Shown here piece after piece: positions 35,023 to 43,581 of a stretch of DNA of 64,000 nucleotides (position 1 is the stretch's first letter; each line of letters opens with the position of its first letter). A model generated the notes under the pieces. It did no database searches, was not told the origin of the DNA, and was given only the letters and a program-made list of their open reading frames with translations. Made by a program: the position numbers and the translations under genes. Source of the DNA: DASSUW01 sp036257565 (GTDB lineage: Bacteria; Actinomycetota; Thermoleophilia; Solirubrobacterales; Solirubrobacteraceae); NCBI GenBank assembly GCA_036257565.1, contig DATAFH010000013.1, forward strand, positions 1 to 64,000. Reading direction: 5' to 3'.

Positions 35023-35868
35023 GTGCTCGGGTGGCAGCGCGACGCTGAGTTGGTGCGAGATCTGCGCGTGATGGCCAACCGTGCTCTGCGCCGGGCTACC
35101 GGATACCACTTCGTGAAGGCGAGGCCGGCGCCAGAGCCGGTGCCCGAGCGGGTGCCGGAACGTCCCAAGCGGCTGCAGGTGGGCCGGATCAAGCGCTACC
35201 ACGACGACGAGGCGCGCGCCACGATGCACGCGGTGCGGGGCTGGACGATGACGTCCCACTGGCAGATCTTCGCCCTCATCGTGGCCGTCCGGTACGTCGT
35301 CGACCACCGCGTGCCGGGGGACATCGCAGAGTGCGGTGTCTGGCGCGGCGGAAGCATGCAGGCGGTCGCACGTACCCTTCTCGCCCGAGGTACGAGAGAG
35401 CGGAACTTGCACCTGTTCGACACCTTCGCAGGGATGCCGCCGCCTACCGAGGTCGACAGGCGGGTGGCGGGGCGGCCGGCCCGCGAGATGCTCGACAGAC
35501 GCCCAAGGACCGCGAACATCTGGGGGATCGCCGATCTGGACGACGTTCGCGCCGGCATGTCGGCAACCGGCTATCCGGCCGAGTGCATCCACTATCACGC
35601 CGGGCTCGTCGAGGACACGCTCCCGAGCGAGGCGCCTGCGACGATCGCCCTCCTGCGCCTGGATACCGACTGGTATGCCTCGACCCGGCATGAGCTCGAG
35701 CACCTGTATGACCGGGTGACGCCGGGCGGCGTGCTCATCATCGACGACTACGACTACTGGGAGGGAGCGCGCAAGGCCGTCGACGAGTTCGTCGCCGAGA
35801 GGCAGCTTTGCCTGCTCCTGGTCCCCATCGAATCCACCCGGGTGGCGCTGAAGCCGGACGGCTTCTAG
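35023..35868 (+). CDS. TylF/MycF-like O-methyltransferase family protein
   Basis: 281 residues from the GTG at 35023; an ATG at 35071 is an alternative. Visible family blocks are GDIAECGVWRGGSMQAVART (SAM-binding), LHLFDTFAGMPPPTE, and LLRLDTDWYASTRHELEHLYD. The end has the metal-binding VTPGGVLIIDDYDYWEGARKAVDEF. TylF and MycF methylate macrolide sugars. Many environmental homologues sit in polysaccharide or glycan clusters, which this is not, so the substrate is open. It ends convergently with the next gene, sharing a CTAG over the two stops. Confidence 0.85.
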   Translation: MLGWQRDAELVRDLRVMANRALRRATGYHFVKARPAPEPVPERVPERPKRLQVGRIKRYHDDEARATMHAVRGWTMTSHWQIFALIVAVRYVVDHRVPGDIAECGVWRGGSMQAVARTLLARGTRERNLHLFDTFAGMPPPTEVDRRVAGRPAREMLDRRPRTANIWGIADLDDVRAGMSATGYPAECIHYHAGLVEDTLPSEAPATIALLRLDTDWYASTRHELEHLYDRVTPGGVLIIDDYDYWEGARKAVDEFVAERQLCLLLVPIESTRVALKPDGF

Positions 35869-36761
35869 TAGGCGGTCGTCCGCGCGCGGTGGCGCGGATG
35901 GCCCTTGTAGCGGGGCGCGGCGCCGCGGTGCCACAGCACGTTGTCGACCGCCGTGGCGGTGGTGGCGCCGTGTGCGGCGACGAGCCGCTCGACCGCGTGC
36001 AGCGCGCAAGCACGGATCTCGACCTCCTCGGGTGAGTCGTGCTCGATCAGCTGCTCGGCGTCGATGCGGGCGACCAGCGCGGAGTCGAACTCGAGCACGC
36101 CGTCGATGCGCAGCACGTGCGGCACGAGGTTGTCGGCGAACAGGGTGAGCGCGGCGAGGTCGTTCGCGGGCGCGATGCCGGCCAGCGCGAGGTCCGCCGC
36201 CGCGATCTGGGCGCGCTTGAAGAACGGCACCTCGTCGCCGTCGTAGGGCGAGACGTCGCGCCACGTGGGCCAGCCGGCGAGGCGCTCGGCGAGGGAGACC
36301 GCCGAGCCGTCGCCGGCGCGTGCGAGTGCGAGGAACGCGCCGCCGTGCTCGTCGCGGACCTTCTCGCCCAGCTCCCGCAGATGGGCGGCGAAGTGGCTCA
36401 TGAGCTCGTGGCCCGGGTCCTGGCCGACGGCGCGGGCGATCTGGTCGGGGGTCATGGCGGCGAGCTCGTCCGCCGTCCACGCGCCTTGGGCGCGCAGGCC
36501 GGCCTCGACGGTGCGGAAGCCGGACGTCCCGGGCGCCTTGCGCAGCGTCGGGAACCAGCCTGAGCCGAAGTTGACCGCGTTGAGGGTGAGCGAGAAGGCG
36601 GCGCGCTGCTCCGGGCTCGCGCCCTCGAGGTCGGGCGCGGGCGGCGACTCGGGGGGGAGGCCGGCGGCGTACGGCTCGATCGCTGCGTCGACGATGCGGA
36701 CCTGCTGCGCGCGCTCCGCCACGTGGGCGGCGCCCGCGCGGATCTCGTCGGTCAGGCTCAC
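35865..36761 (-). CDS. Queuosine-salvage family protein (Q_salvage/DUF2419, Qng1-like)
   Basis: 298 residues from a GTG at 36761. The hallmark C-terminal half reads LTLFADNLVPHVLRIDGVLEF, then SPEEVEIRACALHAVERL and TATAVDNVLWHRG. This matches the Q_salvage family (ADYRVP-type block followed by the G-S-x-x-E-V-E-I-R block). The centre has LTLNAVNFGSGWFPTLRK. Characterised members are queuosine 5'-phosphate N-glycosidases that release the base queuine for reuse in tRNA. No tgt or queuine-synthesis gene is in this window, so salvage-only use is an inference. Its start overlaps the stop of the Usp gene. Confidence 0.8.
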   Translation of the reverse strand: MSLTDEIRAGAAHVAERAQQVRIVDAAIEPYAAGLPPESPPAPDLEGASPEQRAAFSLTLNAVNFGSGWFPTLRKAPGTSGFRTVEAGLRAQGAWTADELAAMTPDQIARAVGQDPGHELMSHFAAHLRELGEKVRDEHGGAFLALARAGDGSAVSLAERLAGWPTWRDVSPYDGDEVPFFKRAQIAAADLALAGIAPANDLAALTLFADNLVPHVLRIDGVLEFDSALVARIDAEQLIEHDSPEEVEIRACALHAVERLVAAHGATTATAVDNVLWHRGAAPRYKGHPRHRARTTAY

Positions 36762-37192
36762 CGGGCGACGAGCACCGGGCGCTGCGTGTTGTGCAGGATC
36801 CCGGTGGAGACGCTGCCGAGCACGGCGGCCGCGATCTGCGAGCGGCCGCGGCTGCCGACCACGATCGCCCGAGCGTCGAGCTCGTCGGCCAGCTCGAGCA
36901 GCGCGGCGAAGAACGGGCCGCTGGCCCGCACCGCGCGGGGCTCCGCGTCGAAGCCGGCGGCCCGCGCCAGCTCGGCGCCCTCGGCCGCGAGCTCCTCGGC
37001 CGCTTCGCGGCCCGCGGCGTCGAGATCGTCGACCACCGGGCGCACGCTGGCCCGCAGGAGCGCCCGAGGCGCGGCGTCGGCGTACGAGGTCCACGCGGTG
37101 GCCACGACGGCGGCCCCCGGACGCAGCGTCTCGCCCGCCTTGGCGATCGCGGTGCGGGCGTGGTCGGAGCCGTCGTACGCGAAGAGGACCAT
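36758..37192 (-). CDS. Universal stress protein (UspA family)
   Basis: 144 residues starting at ATG 37192 (MVLFAYDGSDHARTAIAKAG). The ATP-binding end is intact: AIVVGSRGRSQIAAAVLGSVS, then TGILHNTQRPVLVAR, i.e. the G-x2-G-x9-G-S/T signature pattern. The fold is complete. UspA proteins help cells survive starvation and stress; specific roles vary. It overlaps the queuosine-salvage gene by four bases, so they are likely co-transcribed, and it is divergent from uvrD. Confidence 0.9.
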   Translation of the reverse strand: MVLFAYDGSDHARTAIAKAGETLRPGAAVVATAWTSYADAAPRALLRASVRPVVDDLDAAGREAAEELAAEGAELARAAGFDAEPRAVRASGPFFAALLELADELDARAIVVGSRGRSQIAAAVLGSVSTGILHNTQRPVLVAR

Positions 37193-37238
37193 GGCCCCGC
37201 AGGCTACTTCCGGAGCGCCCGCTACCGTGGCCTGAGGG

Positions 37239-40200
37239 ATGCCGCAGTCCACCCAGATCGACGCTCTCCTCGAGGGCCTGAACGAGCCTCAGCGCGACGC
37301 GGTGACGTACGGCGAGGGCCCCCTGCTGATCCTTGCCGGAGCCGGATCGGGGAAGACCCGCGTCCTGACCCACCGGATTGCCTACCTGCTGCGCACGGGG
37401 CAGGCCCGCGCGGACGAGATCCTCGCGATCACCTTCACGAACAAGGCCGCCCAGGAGATGCGCGAGCGCGTCGAGCTGCTCGTCGGCCGCGCCACCCGCG
37501 CGATGTGGGTCATGACGTTCCACGCCGCGTGCGCTCGGATGCTCCGCGCCGACGCCCACCGGCTCGGCTACACGCGCCAGTTCACGATCTACGACGCGGC
37601 GGACTCGCGGCGGCTGATCAAGCGCGTCCTCGACGACCTCGACATCGACGCGAAGCGCTTCACCCCGCGGGCGATGCAGGCCCAGATCTCCGACGCCAAG
37701 AACAAGCTCCGGTCGGCCGAGGACTACCGGCAGATGGTCGGCTCGTTCTTCGAGCAGACCGCGGCCGACGTCTACGAGCACTACCAGCATGAGCTCCACC
37801 GCATGAACGCGATGGACTTCGACGACCTCCTGTTCCGCACCGTCGACCTGCTCACGATGTTCCAGGAGGTCCGAGACCGCTACGCCGGCGCGTTCCGCTG
37901 GATCCTCGTCGACGAGTACCAGGACACGAACCACGCCCAGTATCGGCTCCTCCAGCTCCTGGCGTCAGAGCACCGCAACCTCGCGGTGGTCGGCGACGAC
38001 GATCAGTGCCTCATCGAGGGCACGCCGGTGACGATGGGGGACGGGTCGCTTCGCCCCATCGAACAGGTGCGGGCGGGCGACGAGGTGCTCTCCTGCTACG
38101 GCAGCGGCGACTTCCGCCCGGCACGGGTGGCCGGCGTGTTCACTTCTGAGCGACCGGACCTCGTCCGCATTCGCACGCGCGGTGGCGCGGAGCTCGTGAG
38201 CACACCGGAGCACACTGTGTTTGCCGGCTACCGAAATGGTCTCACCCCGCCGATGCACATCACGTACCTCATGCGTAAGCGGGGGGTCGGCTGCCGAGTA
38301 GGGACCACCAAGACGCACGTCAACAGTCGCGGCCAGTCCGTCGCGGGCGTTCAGTCACGGGCGATGCCCGAGGGCGCCGATGCGGCATGGGTCATCTCGA
38401 CCCATCGCAACGAGGCCCAGGCAAGGGCGGCGGAATCCAAGCTTTCGGTCGGATATCAGCTGCCCCCCCCGACGGTTCCCTTCGTCGCCCGCCAGACGAG
38501 CGAGCGCGGGGGATCGATGAGCGATCAGACGCTCATCGACGACATCTTCGCCAGTCTCGACACGGAAACCGGAGGGCTCCGCCTCCTTCATGACGACGGC
38601 CTGCGGCCGGAGGATCCACACCACCTCTGGCAAGGGTTCGAAGGTTCCCGGCGAAACGTCGTTGTGACGCTCTGCGCAGACCGCAGCGGTCGCGATGTCC
38701 TCCACACCCTTTCGGTCGGCGGACGCGATCACGCGGCGCGTCGGCAGCTCGAGGCGGCCGGGCTCAAGATAAGCAAGCGTCGGCCCAAGTCCGTGGGTTG
38801 GCGCAGCGAGACATACTTTCGCGACTTCGGCGAGGCAATGGCGGCCGCCCGCAGGCTCGAGAATGCCCTTGACGTTTCAGTCCGGTGCGTGGCCCGCCTA
38901 GGTCGACGCAGGAAGGGAACCATGAATGCGCTGCCGTTCATGCATTCGTCCTCGGTCCGGCCGGGGATGGCAATGTTCACCGGAACGGGCGACTACGACG
39001 TCGTCACCTCGGTTGAGCGCGCGACAGAGCCGTCGCGGGTCGTTGACCTGAACGTCGACGTGACACACAACTTCGTCGCTGGCGGCCTTCTGGTCCACAA
39101 CAGCGTCTATGGCTTCAGGGGCGCGGATGTCAGGAATATCCTCGCGTTCGAGGAAGACTGGCCCGACGCGCATGTGGTGAAGCTGGAGCAGAACTACCGG
39201 TCGACGCAGACGATCCTGTCGGCTGCCAACGCGGTCGTGGCCCACAATCGCGGGCGCAAGAGCAAGGCGCTGTGGACCGACGTGGGGGAGGGCGACCCCG
39301 TGCGGGTCCGCGAGCTGGCCGACGAGCACGCGGAGGCGCGGTTCGTCGCCGCCGAGGTGGAGCGGCTGGTCGACGAGGGAGTCTCGCGCAACGAGATCGC
39401 GGTCTTCTACCGGACGAACGCGCAGTCGCGCGTGCTCGAGGACATGCTGGTGCGGGCCCAGATCGGCTACCAGGTCATCGGCGGGACGAAGTTCTACGAC
39501 CGCGCTGAGATCAGGGACGCGATCGCGTACCTGACGTTCATCGTCAACCCGCAGGATGCGCAGAGCTTCACGCGGATCGCCAACTCGCCCAAGCGCGGGC
39601 TGGGCCAGACGTCGCTCTCGCGGGTGCTCTCCCACGCGGACACGATGGGCGTGCCGGTGTGGGACGCGGCCGAGGCGCCCGACCAGGTTCCCGGGCTCGG
39701 CACGGCGGCGCAGAAGGCGCTCGGGCGCTTCATGTCGACCATGCAGCGGCTGCGGGAGCGGGTCGAGGCGGGTGCGCCGGTCGGCGAGGTGCTGGCCGAG
39801 ACGCTGAGCGAGACCGGGTACACCGACGCGCTGGAGGCCGAGCGGACGATCGAGGCGCAGGGCCGGATCGAGAACCTCGAGGAGCTCGTGCAGGTGGCGC
39901 GCGAGTACGACGCCACGACCGAGGACGGCTCCGTGGCGCAGTTCCTGCAGCAGATCTCCCTGCTCGCCGACACCGACACGCTGCGCGACGACGAGGGTCT
40001 CGTCACGCTGATGACGCTCCACAACGCCAAGGGGCTCGAGTTCCCGATCGTCTTCATCATCGGCATGGAGGACGGCGTGTTCCCGCACTCGCGGGCGCTC
40101 GACGAGGGCGGGGTGGAGGAGGAGCGGCGGCTCGCGTACGTGGGCATCACCCGCGCGATGCGGGACCTGACGCTGACCTCGGCGCGGCGTCGCAACTCGT

Positions 40201-40520
40201 TCGGCGCCCAGTCGTTCGGCGTCCGGTCGCGCTTCGTCGAGGAGATCCCGCGCGAGCTCACCGACCACGCGGCGCGCGAGGCGGCCGGCCTGCCGACCGG
40301 GCGAGTCGCGTCGTGGGCGGGCGCTGCGGCAGCGTCGGCCGAGGTGGGCGGCGACGGGGCCGGCCAGGTGTTCCACCTGGGTGACGACGTCGTGCACGCC
40401 CAGCTCGGCGAGGGCGTCGTGACCGGCAGCGAGCCGGGCGGCATCGTCGTGGTGCGCTTCGCCGACGACGGCCGCGAGCGCAAGCTGATGGCCGACTTCG
40501 CGCCGCTCAAGCGCCGCTGA
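37239..40520 (+). CDS. pcrA: UvrD/PcrA-type DNA helicase precursor containing an intein
   Basis: 1093 residues; about 728 after removing a 365-residue intein, the normal PcrA size. Superfamily I helicase motifs are present: motif I LAGAGSGKTRVLTHRI, Ia AITFTNKAAQEM, motif II VDEYQDTN, and motif III split as GDDDQ before and SVYGFRGAD after the intein. Motif IV KLEQNYRST, V VTLMTLHNAKGLEF and VI YVGITRAMRDL follow. A C-terminal SH3/Tudor-like domain (VVHAQLGEGVVTGSEPGG) ends it. It should unwind DNA in repair and clear replication blocks. Without splicing, the ATPase site would be disrupted. Confidence 0.95.
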   Translation: MPQSTQIDALLEGLNEPQRDAVTYGEGPLLILAGAGSGKTRVLTHRIAYLLRTGQARADEILAITFTNKAAQEMRERVELLVGRATRAMWVMTFHAACARMLRADAHRLGYTRQFTIYDAADSRRLIKRVLDDLDIDAKRFTPRAMQAQISDAKNKLRSAEDYRQMVGSFFEQTAADVYEHYQHELHRMNAMDFDDLLFRTVDLLTMFQEVRDRYAGAFRWILVDEYQDTNHAQYRLLQLLASEHRNLAVVGDDDQCLIEGTPVTMGDGSLRPIEQVRAGDEVLSCYGSGDFRPARVAGVFTSERPDLVRIRTRGGAELVSTPEHTVFAGYRNGLTPPMHITYLMRKRGVGCRVGTTKTHVNSRGQSVAGVQSRAMPEGADAAWVISTHRNEAQARAAESKLSVGYQLPPPTVPFVARQTSERGGSMSDQTLIDDIFASLDTETGGLRLLHDDGLRPEDPHHLWQGFEGSRRNVVVTLCADRSGRDVLHTLSVGGRDHAARRQLEAAGLKISKRRPKSVGWRSETYFRDFGEAMAAARRLENALDVSVRCVARLGRRRKGTMNALPFMHSSSVRPGMAMFTGTGDYDVVTSVERATEPSRVVDLNVDVTHNFVAGGLLVHNSVYGFRGADVRNILAFEEDWPDAHVVKLEQNYRSTQTILSAANAVVAHNRGRKSKALWTDVGEGDPVRVRELADEHAEARFVAAEVERLVDEGVSRNEIAVFYRTNAQSRVLEDMLVRAQIGYQVIGGTKFYDRAEIRDAIAYLTFIVNPQDAQSFTRIANSPKRGLGQTSLSRVLSHADTMGVPVWDAAEAPDQVPGLGTAAQKALGRFMSTMQRLRERVEAGAPVGEVLAETLSETGYTDALEAERTIEAQGRIENLEELVQVAREYDATTEDGSVAQFLQQISLLADTDTLRDDEGLVTLMTLHNAKGLEFPIVFIIGMEDGVFPHSRALDEGGVEEERRLAYVGITRAMRDLTLTSARRRNSFGAQSFGVRSRFVEEIPRELTDHAAREAAGLPTGRVASWAGAAAASAEVGGDGAGQVFHLGDDVVHAQLGEGVVTGSEPGGIVVVRFADDGRERKLMADFAPLKRR
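38007..39101 (+). other. Intein in the UvrD/PcrA helicase (365 residues, no recognisable homing endonuclease)
   Basis: Helicase residues 257-621. Splice block A starts with the nucleophile Cys: CLIEGTPVTMGDGSLRPIEQV. Block B with its Thr and His reads GAELVSTPEHTVF. Block F is RVVDLNVDVTHNFVAGG and block G is LLVHN with terminal Asn, followed by Ser as the first C-extein residue. All residues needed for splicing are present. Between B and F lie about 250 residues without LAGLIDADG, HNH or GIY-YIG motifs that I can see. They include EAQARAAESKLSVGYQLP, which may be endonuclease-related. G+C looks lower by eye than in the flanking helicase. Confidence 0.93.
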
Positions 40521-40541
40521 CGCTCCGTAGCATCGGGCGAG

Positions 40542-41687
40542 ATGCGCGGACTGCTCGCCTTCGTGTGCCTCGTGGTCGGGGTCGACACCGTGTTCTACGC
40601 GGCGATCACGCCGATCCTGCCCGAGCTGAGCGACGAGTACGGGCTCTCGAAGACCGCGGCCGGCGTGCTCGCCGCCGCCTACCCGGCCGGGACGTTCCTG
40701 GGGGCCCTGCCGGGCGGGTGGCTTGCGGCGCGCGCCGGGACGCGGCCGACGGTGCTGCTCGGCCTCGGGCTGCTCGTCGGTTCGAGTATCGCCTTCGCGT
40801 TCGCCGACGACATCGTCGTGCTCGACGTGGCGCGCTTCGTCCAGGGCGTCGGCGGCGCGGCGTCGTGGGCTGGAGCGCTCGGCTGGCTGATCGGCGCCGC
40901 GCCCCGCGAGCGCCGCGGCGAGCTGATCGGCACCGCGCTCGCGGCGGCGATCGTCGGCGCCCTGCTCGGCCCCGTGCTGGGAGCGGCGGCCGGGGCGATC
41001 GGCCACGCGCCGGTCTTCGCCGCCGTGGCGGGGATGGGCGCCGCGATGATGGCATGGGCGCTGCGGCTGCGGGCGGCCGAGCCGGAGGGCGACTCGCGGC
41101 TGCGCACGCTGCTCGCCTCGCTCGGGGACCGGCGCGTGGCCTCGGGCATGTGGCTGACCGCTCTGCCCGGAGTGCTGTTCGGCACGGTGGCGGTCCTCGT
41201 TCCGCTGCGCATGGACGAGGTGGGCGCCGGCGCGGCGGGCATCGCCGCCGCGTGGGTCATCGCCGGGGCGTTCGAGGCCACCGTCAACCCGCTCGTCGGC
41301 CGTCTCTCCGACCGCCGGGGCCGGCTCCTGCCGAGCATCGCCGGCGTGGCCGGCGGCGGCCTCGTGATGCTCGCGCTGCCGTGGCCGACCTCGGCGTGGG
41401 CGCTCGGCGGCCTGGTGATCGTGGCCGCGCCGCTGATCGGCACACTGTGGACGCCGGCCATGGCGATGCTCAGCGACGGCGCCGAGGCCTTCGGCGTCGC
41501 CCAGGGCTTCGCATTCGCGCTCGTCAACCTCGCCTGGGCGACGGGCCAGACGGCGGGAGCGGCCGGCAGCGCCTGGCTGGCCGACACGGTGGGAGACCGG
41601 GTCCCGTACCTGGTCCTGGCCGGCGTCTGCGCGCTCACCCTCGCCGGGCTCGTCCGCGGGCGCGACCGCGCGGTCGCCCCCGCGTGA
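40542..41687 (+). CDS. MFS transporter
   Basis: 381 residues with about 12 hydrophobic helices. MFS signatures: an N-terminal DTVFYAAITPILPELSDEYG, loop 2-3 motif GALPGGWLAARAGTRPTVLLG, and in the second half PLVGRLSDRRGRLLPSI, the repeated G-x-x-x-D-R-x-G type motif. The layout resembles drug-efflux members (DHA type), but the substrate is unknown. It begins 20 bases after uvrD on the same strand, and is followed by the 61-bp tandem repeats. Confidence 0.88.
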   Translation: MRGLLAFVCLVVGVDTVFYAAITPILPELSDEYGLSKTAAGVLAAAYPAGTFLGALPGGWLAARAGTRPTVLLGLGLLVGSSIAFAFADDIVVLDVARFVQGVGGAASWAGALGWLIGAAPRERRGELIGTALAAAIVGALLGPVLGAAAGAIGHAPVFAAVAGMGAAMMAWALRLRAAEPEGDSRLRTLLASLGDRRVASGMWLTALPGVLFGTVAVLVPLRMDEVGAGAAGIAAAWVIAGAFEATVNPLVGRLSDRRGRLLPSIAGVAGGGLVMLALPWPTSAWALGGLVIVAAPLIGTLWTPAMAMLSDGAEAFGVAQGFAFALVNLAWATGQTAGAAGSAWLADTVGDRVPYLVLAGVCALTLAGLVRGRDRAVAPA

Positions 41688-41783
41688 TCGCGGCGCGGGC
41701 GGACGTCGGCGGCGGCTCTGCGGCCGGGCCGGGGGCGTCCTGGCGGCGTGGCCAACGGCAGACTGCGGTGGGTAGCGAGGTGG

Positions 41784-41966
41784 GGCACATAAGTGGACAA
41801 CGGGCGCTGTCGTCGGCCGGTCGTGGCCGGTTTGGTGCCGTCGCGGCACAGAAGTGGACAACGGTCGTCTCGGGATTCGGCTTGTGGCCGGTTCGGTGCC
41901 GTCACGGCACGTAAGTGGACCCGCGGTTCCGCGCGCGGCGACGCGTGGCCGGTCTCGGCGCAGCGG
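41784..41966. repeat. Three tandem copies of a 61-base repeat
   Basis: Copies start at 41784, 41845 and 41906, exactly 61 bases apart. Each starts GGCAC-N-(T/G)-AAGTGGAC and ends with GTGGCCGGT followed by a G-T/C-rich end; the third copy is diverged after the first 15 bases. Where copies meet, GTGCCG-TC(G/A)-CGGCAC forms a small hairpin. They fill much of the 307-base gap between the MFS gene and folD. No reading frame explains them. They may be a regulatory array, a replication/recombination site or a mobile-element scar. Confidence 0.8.
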
Positions 41967-41994
41967 CCGGCTCCCGCTAGCCTGCCCGCCCGTC

Positions 41995-42837
41995 ATGGCG
42001 GCGGAGATCATCGACGGGAAGGCGATCGCGCAGCTCGTGCGGGCGGAGGTGGCGGCCGAGGTCGACGAGTGGGTGCGGGCCGGCAACCCGAGGCCGGGGC
42101 TGGCCACGGTGCTGGTCGGCGAGGACCCGGCCTCGGCCGTTTATGTGGGCGGCAAGCAGCGCGCCTCGGCCGAGGTGGGGATCGAGGGCTTCGACCACCG
42201 CCTGCCGGCCGACGCATCGAATGAACAGGCCGAGCGCCTGCTGCGCGAGCTCAACGAGGATCCCGCCGTGTCCGGCATCCTGCTCCAGCTCCCGACGCCC
42301 CCGCAGGTCGACGGCCCGGCGCTGACCGAGGTGATCGACCCCGCCAAGGACGTCGACGGGCTGACGCCGATCTCCGCCGGGCTGCTGGCCAAGGGCCGCC
42401 CCGGGCTGCGGCCGTGCACCCCGCAGGGCGTGATGGAGCTCTTGCGCCGCCACGACGTGGAGCTCGAGGGCGCCGAGGCGGTCGTCGTCGGCCGCTCGGA
42501 CCTCGTCGGCAAGCCGCTCGCCGCGCTGCTGCTGGCCGCCAACGCCACGGTGACCACGTGCCACTCGCGCACGCGCGACCTCGGGGAGGTCTGCCGGCGC
42601 GCCGACGTGCTCGTGGCCGCCGTCGGGAAGCCGGCGCTCGTGCAAGGCGACTGGGTCAAGGAGGGCGCGGTCGTGATCGACGTCGGCACGAACCGCACGG
42701 ACGCCGGGCTGACGGGCGACGTCGACTTCGCGGCTGCGGGCGAGCGCGCGCGGCTGATCACGCCGGTGCCGGGCGGCGTGGGGCCGATGACGATCGCCAT
42801 GCTGCTGCGCAACACGCTGCAGGCGGCGAAGGCGTGA
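41995..42837 (+). CDS. folD: Methylenetetrahydrofolate dehydrogenase/cyclohydrolase
   Basis: 280 residues from ATG 41995. FolD interconverts methylene-, methenyl- and formyl-tetrahydrofolate with NADP, supplying one-carbon units. The catalytic Tyr-x3-Lys lies in SAVYVGGKQRASAEVGIEG. Family blocks: GILLQLPTPPQVDG, PAKDVDGLTPISAG, RPCTPQGVMELL, VVVGRSDLVGKPLAALLL, and the C-terminal PVPGGVGPMTIAMLLRNT. Length is typical. Its stop overlaps the next start (GTGA). Confidence 0.96.
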   Translation: MAAEIIDGKAIAQLVRAEVAAEVDEWVRAGNPRPGLATVLVGEDPASAVYVGGKQRASAEVGIEGFDHRLPADASNEQAERLLRELNEDPAVSGILLQLPTPPQVDGPALTEVIDPAKDVDGLTPISAGLLAKGRPGLRPCTPQGVMELLRRHDVELEGAEAVVVGRSDLVGKPLAALLLAANATVTTCHSRTRDLGEVCRRADVLVAAVGKPALVQGDWVKEGAVVIDVGTNRTDAGLTGDVDFAAAGERARLITPVPGGVGPMTIAMLLRNTLQAAKA

Positions 42838-43304
42838 GGCGGCTGCGGCTCGGCGAGTGGCTGGCCGCGCTCGCCGGCGTGGGCCTCGTCGCCTCGCTCA
42901 CGCTCGACTGGTACGGCGCCCGCGGCCGCGAGGCGGCGATCTCCGGCTTCGCCGCCTTCGACGTCATCGACGTCCTGCTCGTGCTCGTCGCGGCCACCGG
43001 CATCGCGCTCGCCGCAGTCCAGGCGACCCACGACCGCCCGGCGCTGCCCGTGGCTCTCGGCATCATCACCGTCACCGCCGGGCTGCTCGGGATCCTGCTC
43101 GTGCTCTACCGGATCGTGAACGAGCCGGGGCCGGACGAGTTCGTCGACGTCCGCCTGGGCGCCTACCTCGGCCTGCTCGCCGCGATCGCCGTCACCGCGG
43201 GCGGCTGGCTCTCGCTCGCGGACGAGCACGTGCCCGGCCTGCCGCCCGGGCCCGAGCCAGAGCTGCGGCCTACTCCTAGAATCGCTGCCGATGCTGAGCC
43301 GTGA
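42834..43304 (+). CDS. Hypothetical four-helix membrane protein
   Basis: 156 residues from a GTG overlapping the folD stop. Four hydrophobic segments are visible at about 8-25, 40-62, 70-90 and 106-124, and the tail is proline-rich (GLPPGPEPELRPTPR). An external loop begins LDWYGARGREAAISGFAAFDV. This pattern is typical of small actinobacterial membrane proteins often found beside folD or gatC, with unknown function. It overlaps gatC by 14 bases. Confidence 0.7.
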   Translation: MRRLRLGEWLAALAGVGLVASLTLDWYGARGREAAISGFAAFDVIDVLLVLVAATGIALAAVQATHDRPALPVALGIITVTAGLLGILLVLYRIVNEPGPDEFVDVRLGAYLGLLAAIAVTAGGWLSLADEHVPGLPPGPEPELRPTPRIAADAEP

Positions 43305-43581
43305 CCAGGTCCTGCACGTCGCTCGGCTCGCGCGCCTGGAGCTGAGCGACGAGGAGATGGAGCGCTTCGGCGGCGAGCTGTCGAACGTGCTTGACCACAT
43401 CGAGAAGATCGGCGAGCTCGGCGACCTCGCCGACGTCGAGCCCACGAGCCACGTCGTGGCCGTCGAGAACGTGCTCCGGGCCGACGAGCCGCGACCCTCA
43501 TGGCCGCGCGAGAAGGTGCTGGAGGCTGCGCCGGACGTCGCCGACGGCGGCTTCCGCGTGCCCAGCCCGGGAGCCGGATGA
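43291..43581 (+). CDS. gatC: Asp/Glu-tRNA amidotransferase subunit C
   Basis: 96 residues. The short helical GatC pattern is complete: SRDQVLHVARLARLELSDEE, then LDHIEKIGELGDLADVEPTSH and a C-terminal belt RPSWPREKVLEAAPDV. GatC wraps GatA and GatB together in the GatCAB complex, which converts Glu-tRNA-Gln (and Asp-tRNA-Asn) to Gln- and Asn-tRNA. Its stop overlaps the gatA ATG (ATGA). Confidence 0.93.
   Translation: MLSRDQVLHVARLARLELSDEEMERFGGELSNVLDHIEKIGELGDLADVEPTSHVVAVENVLRADEPRPSWPREKVLEAAPDVADGGFRVPSPGAG

Noticed and set aside
38461..38470. A run of eight C in the intein as a frameshift
   Set aside because: The frame stays open through it and continues into the correct block F and G splice motifs, so it is not a break.
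38120..39040. Homing endonuclease inside the intein
   Set aside because: I looked for LAGLIDADG, HNH and GIY-YIG patterns and saw none; a diverged type cannot be excluded without a profile search.
41784..41966. CRISPR array
   Set aside because: The 61-base units are directly adjacent with no variable spacers, and no cas gene is visible.
38898..42107. A 1069-codon minus-strand open frame over uvrD, the MFS gene and folD
   Set aside because: Composition is biased to Arg/His/Gln/Glu and no domain appears; the plus-strand genes have full motifs. Shadow frame.
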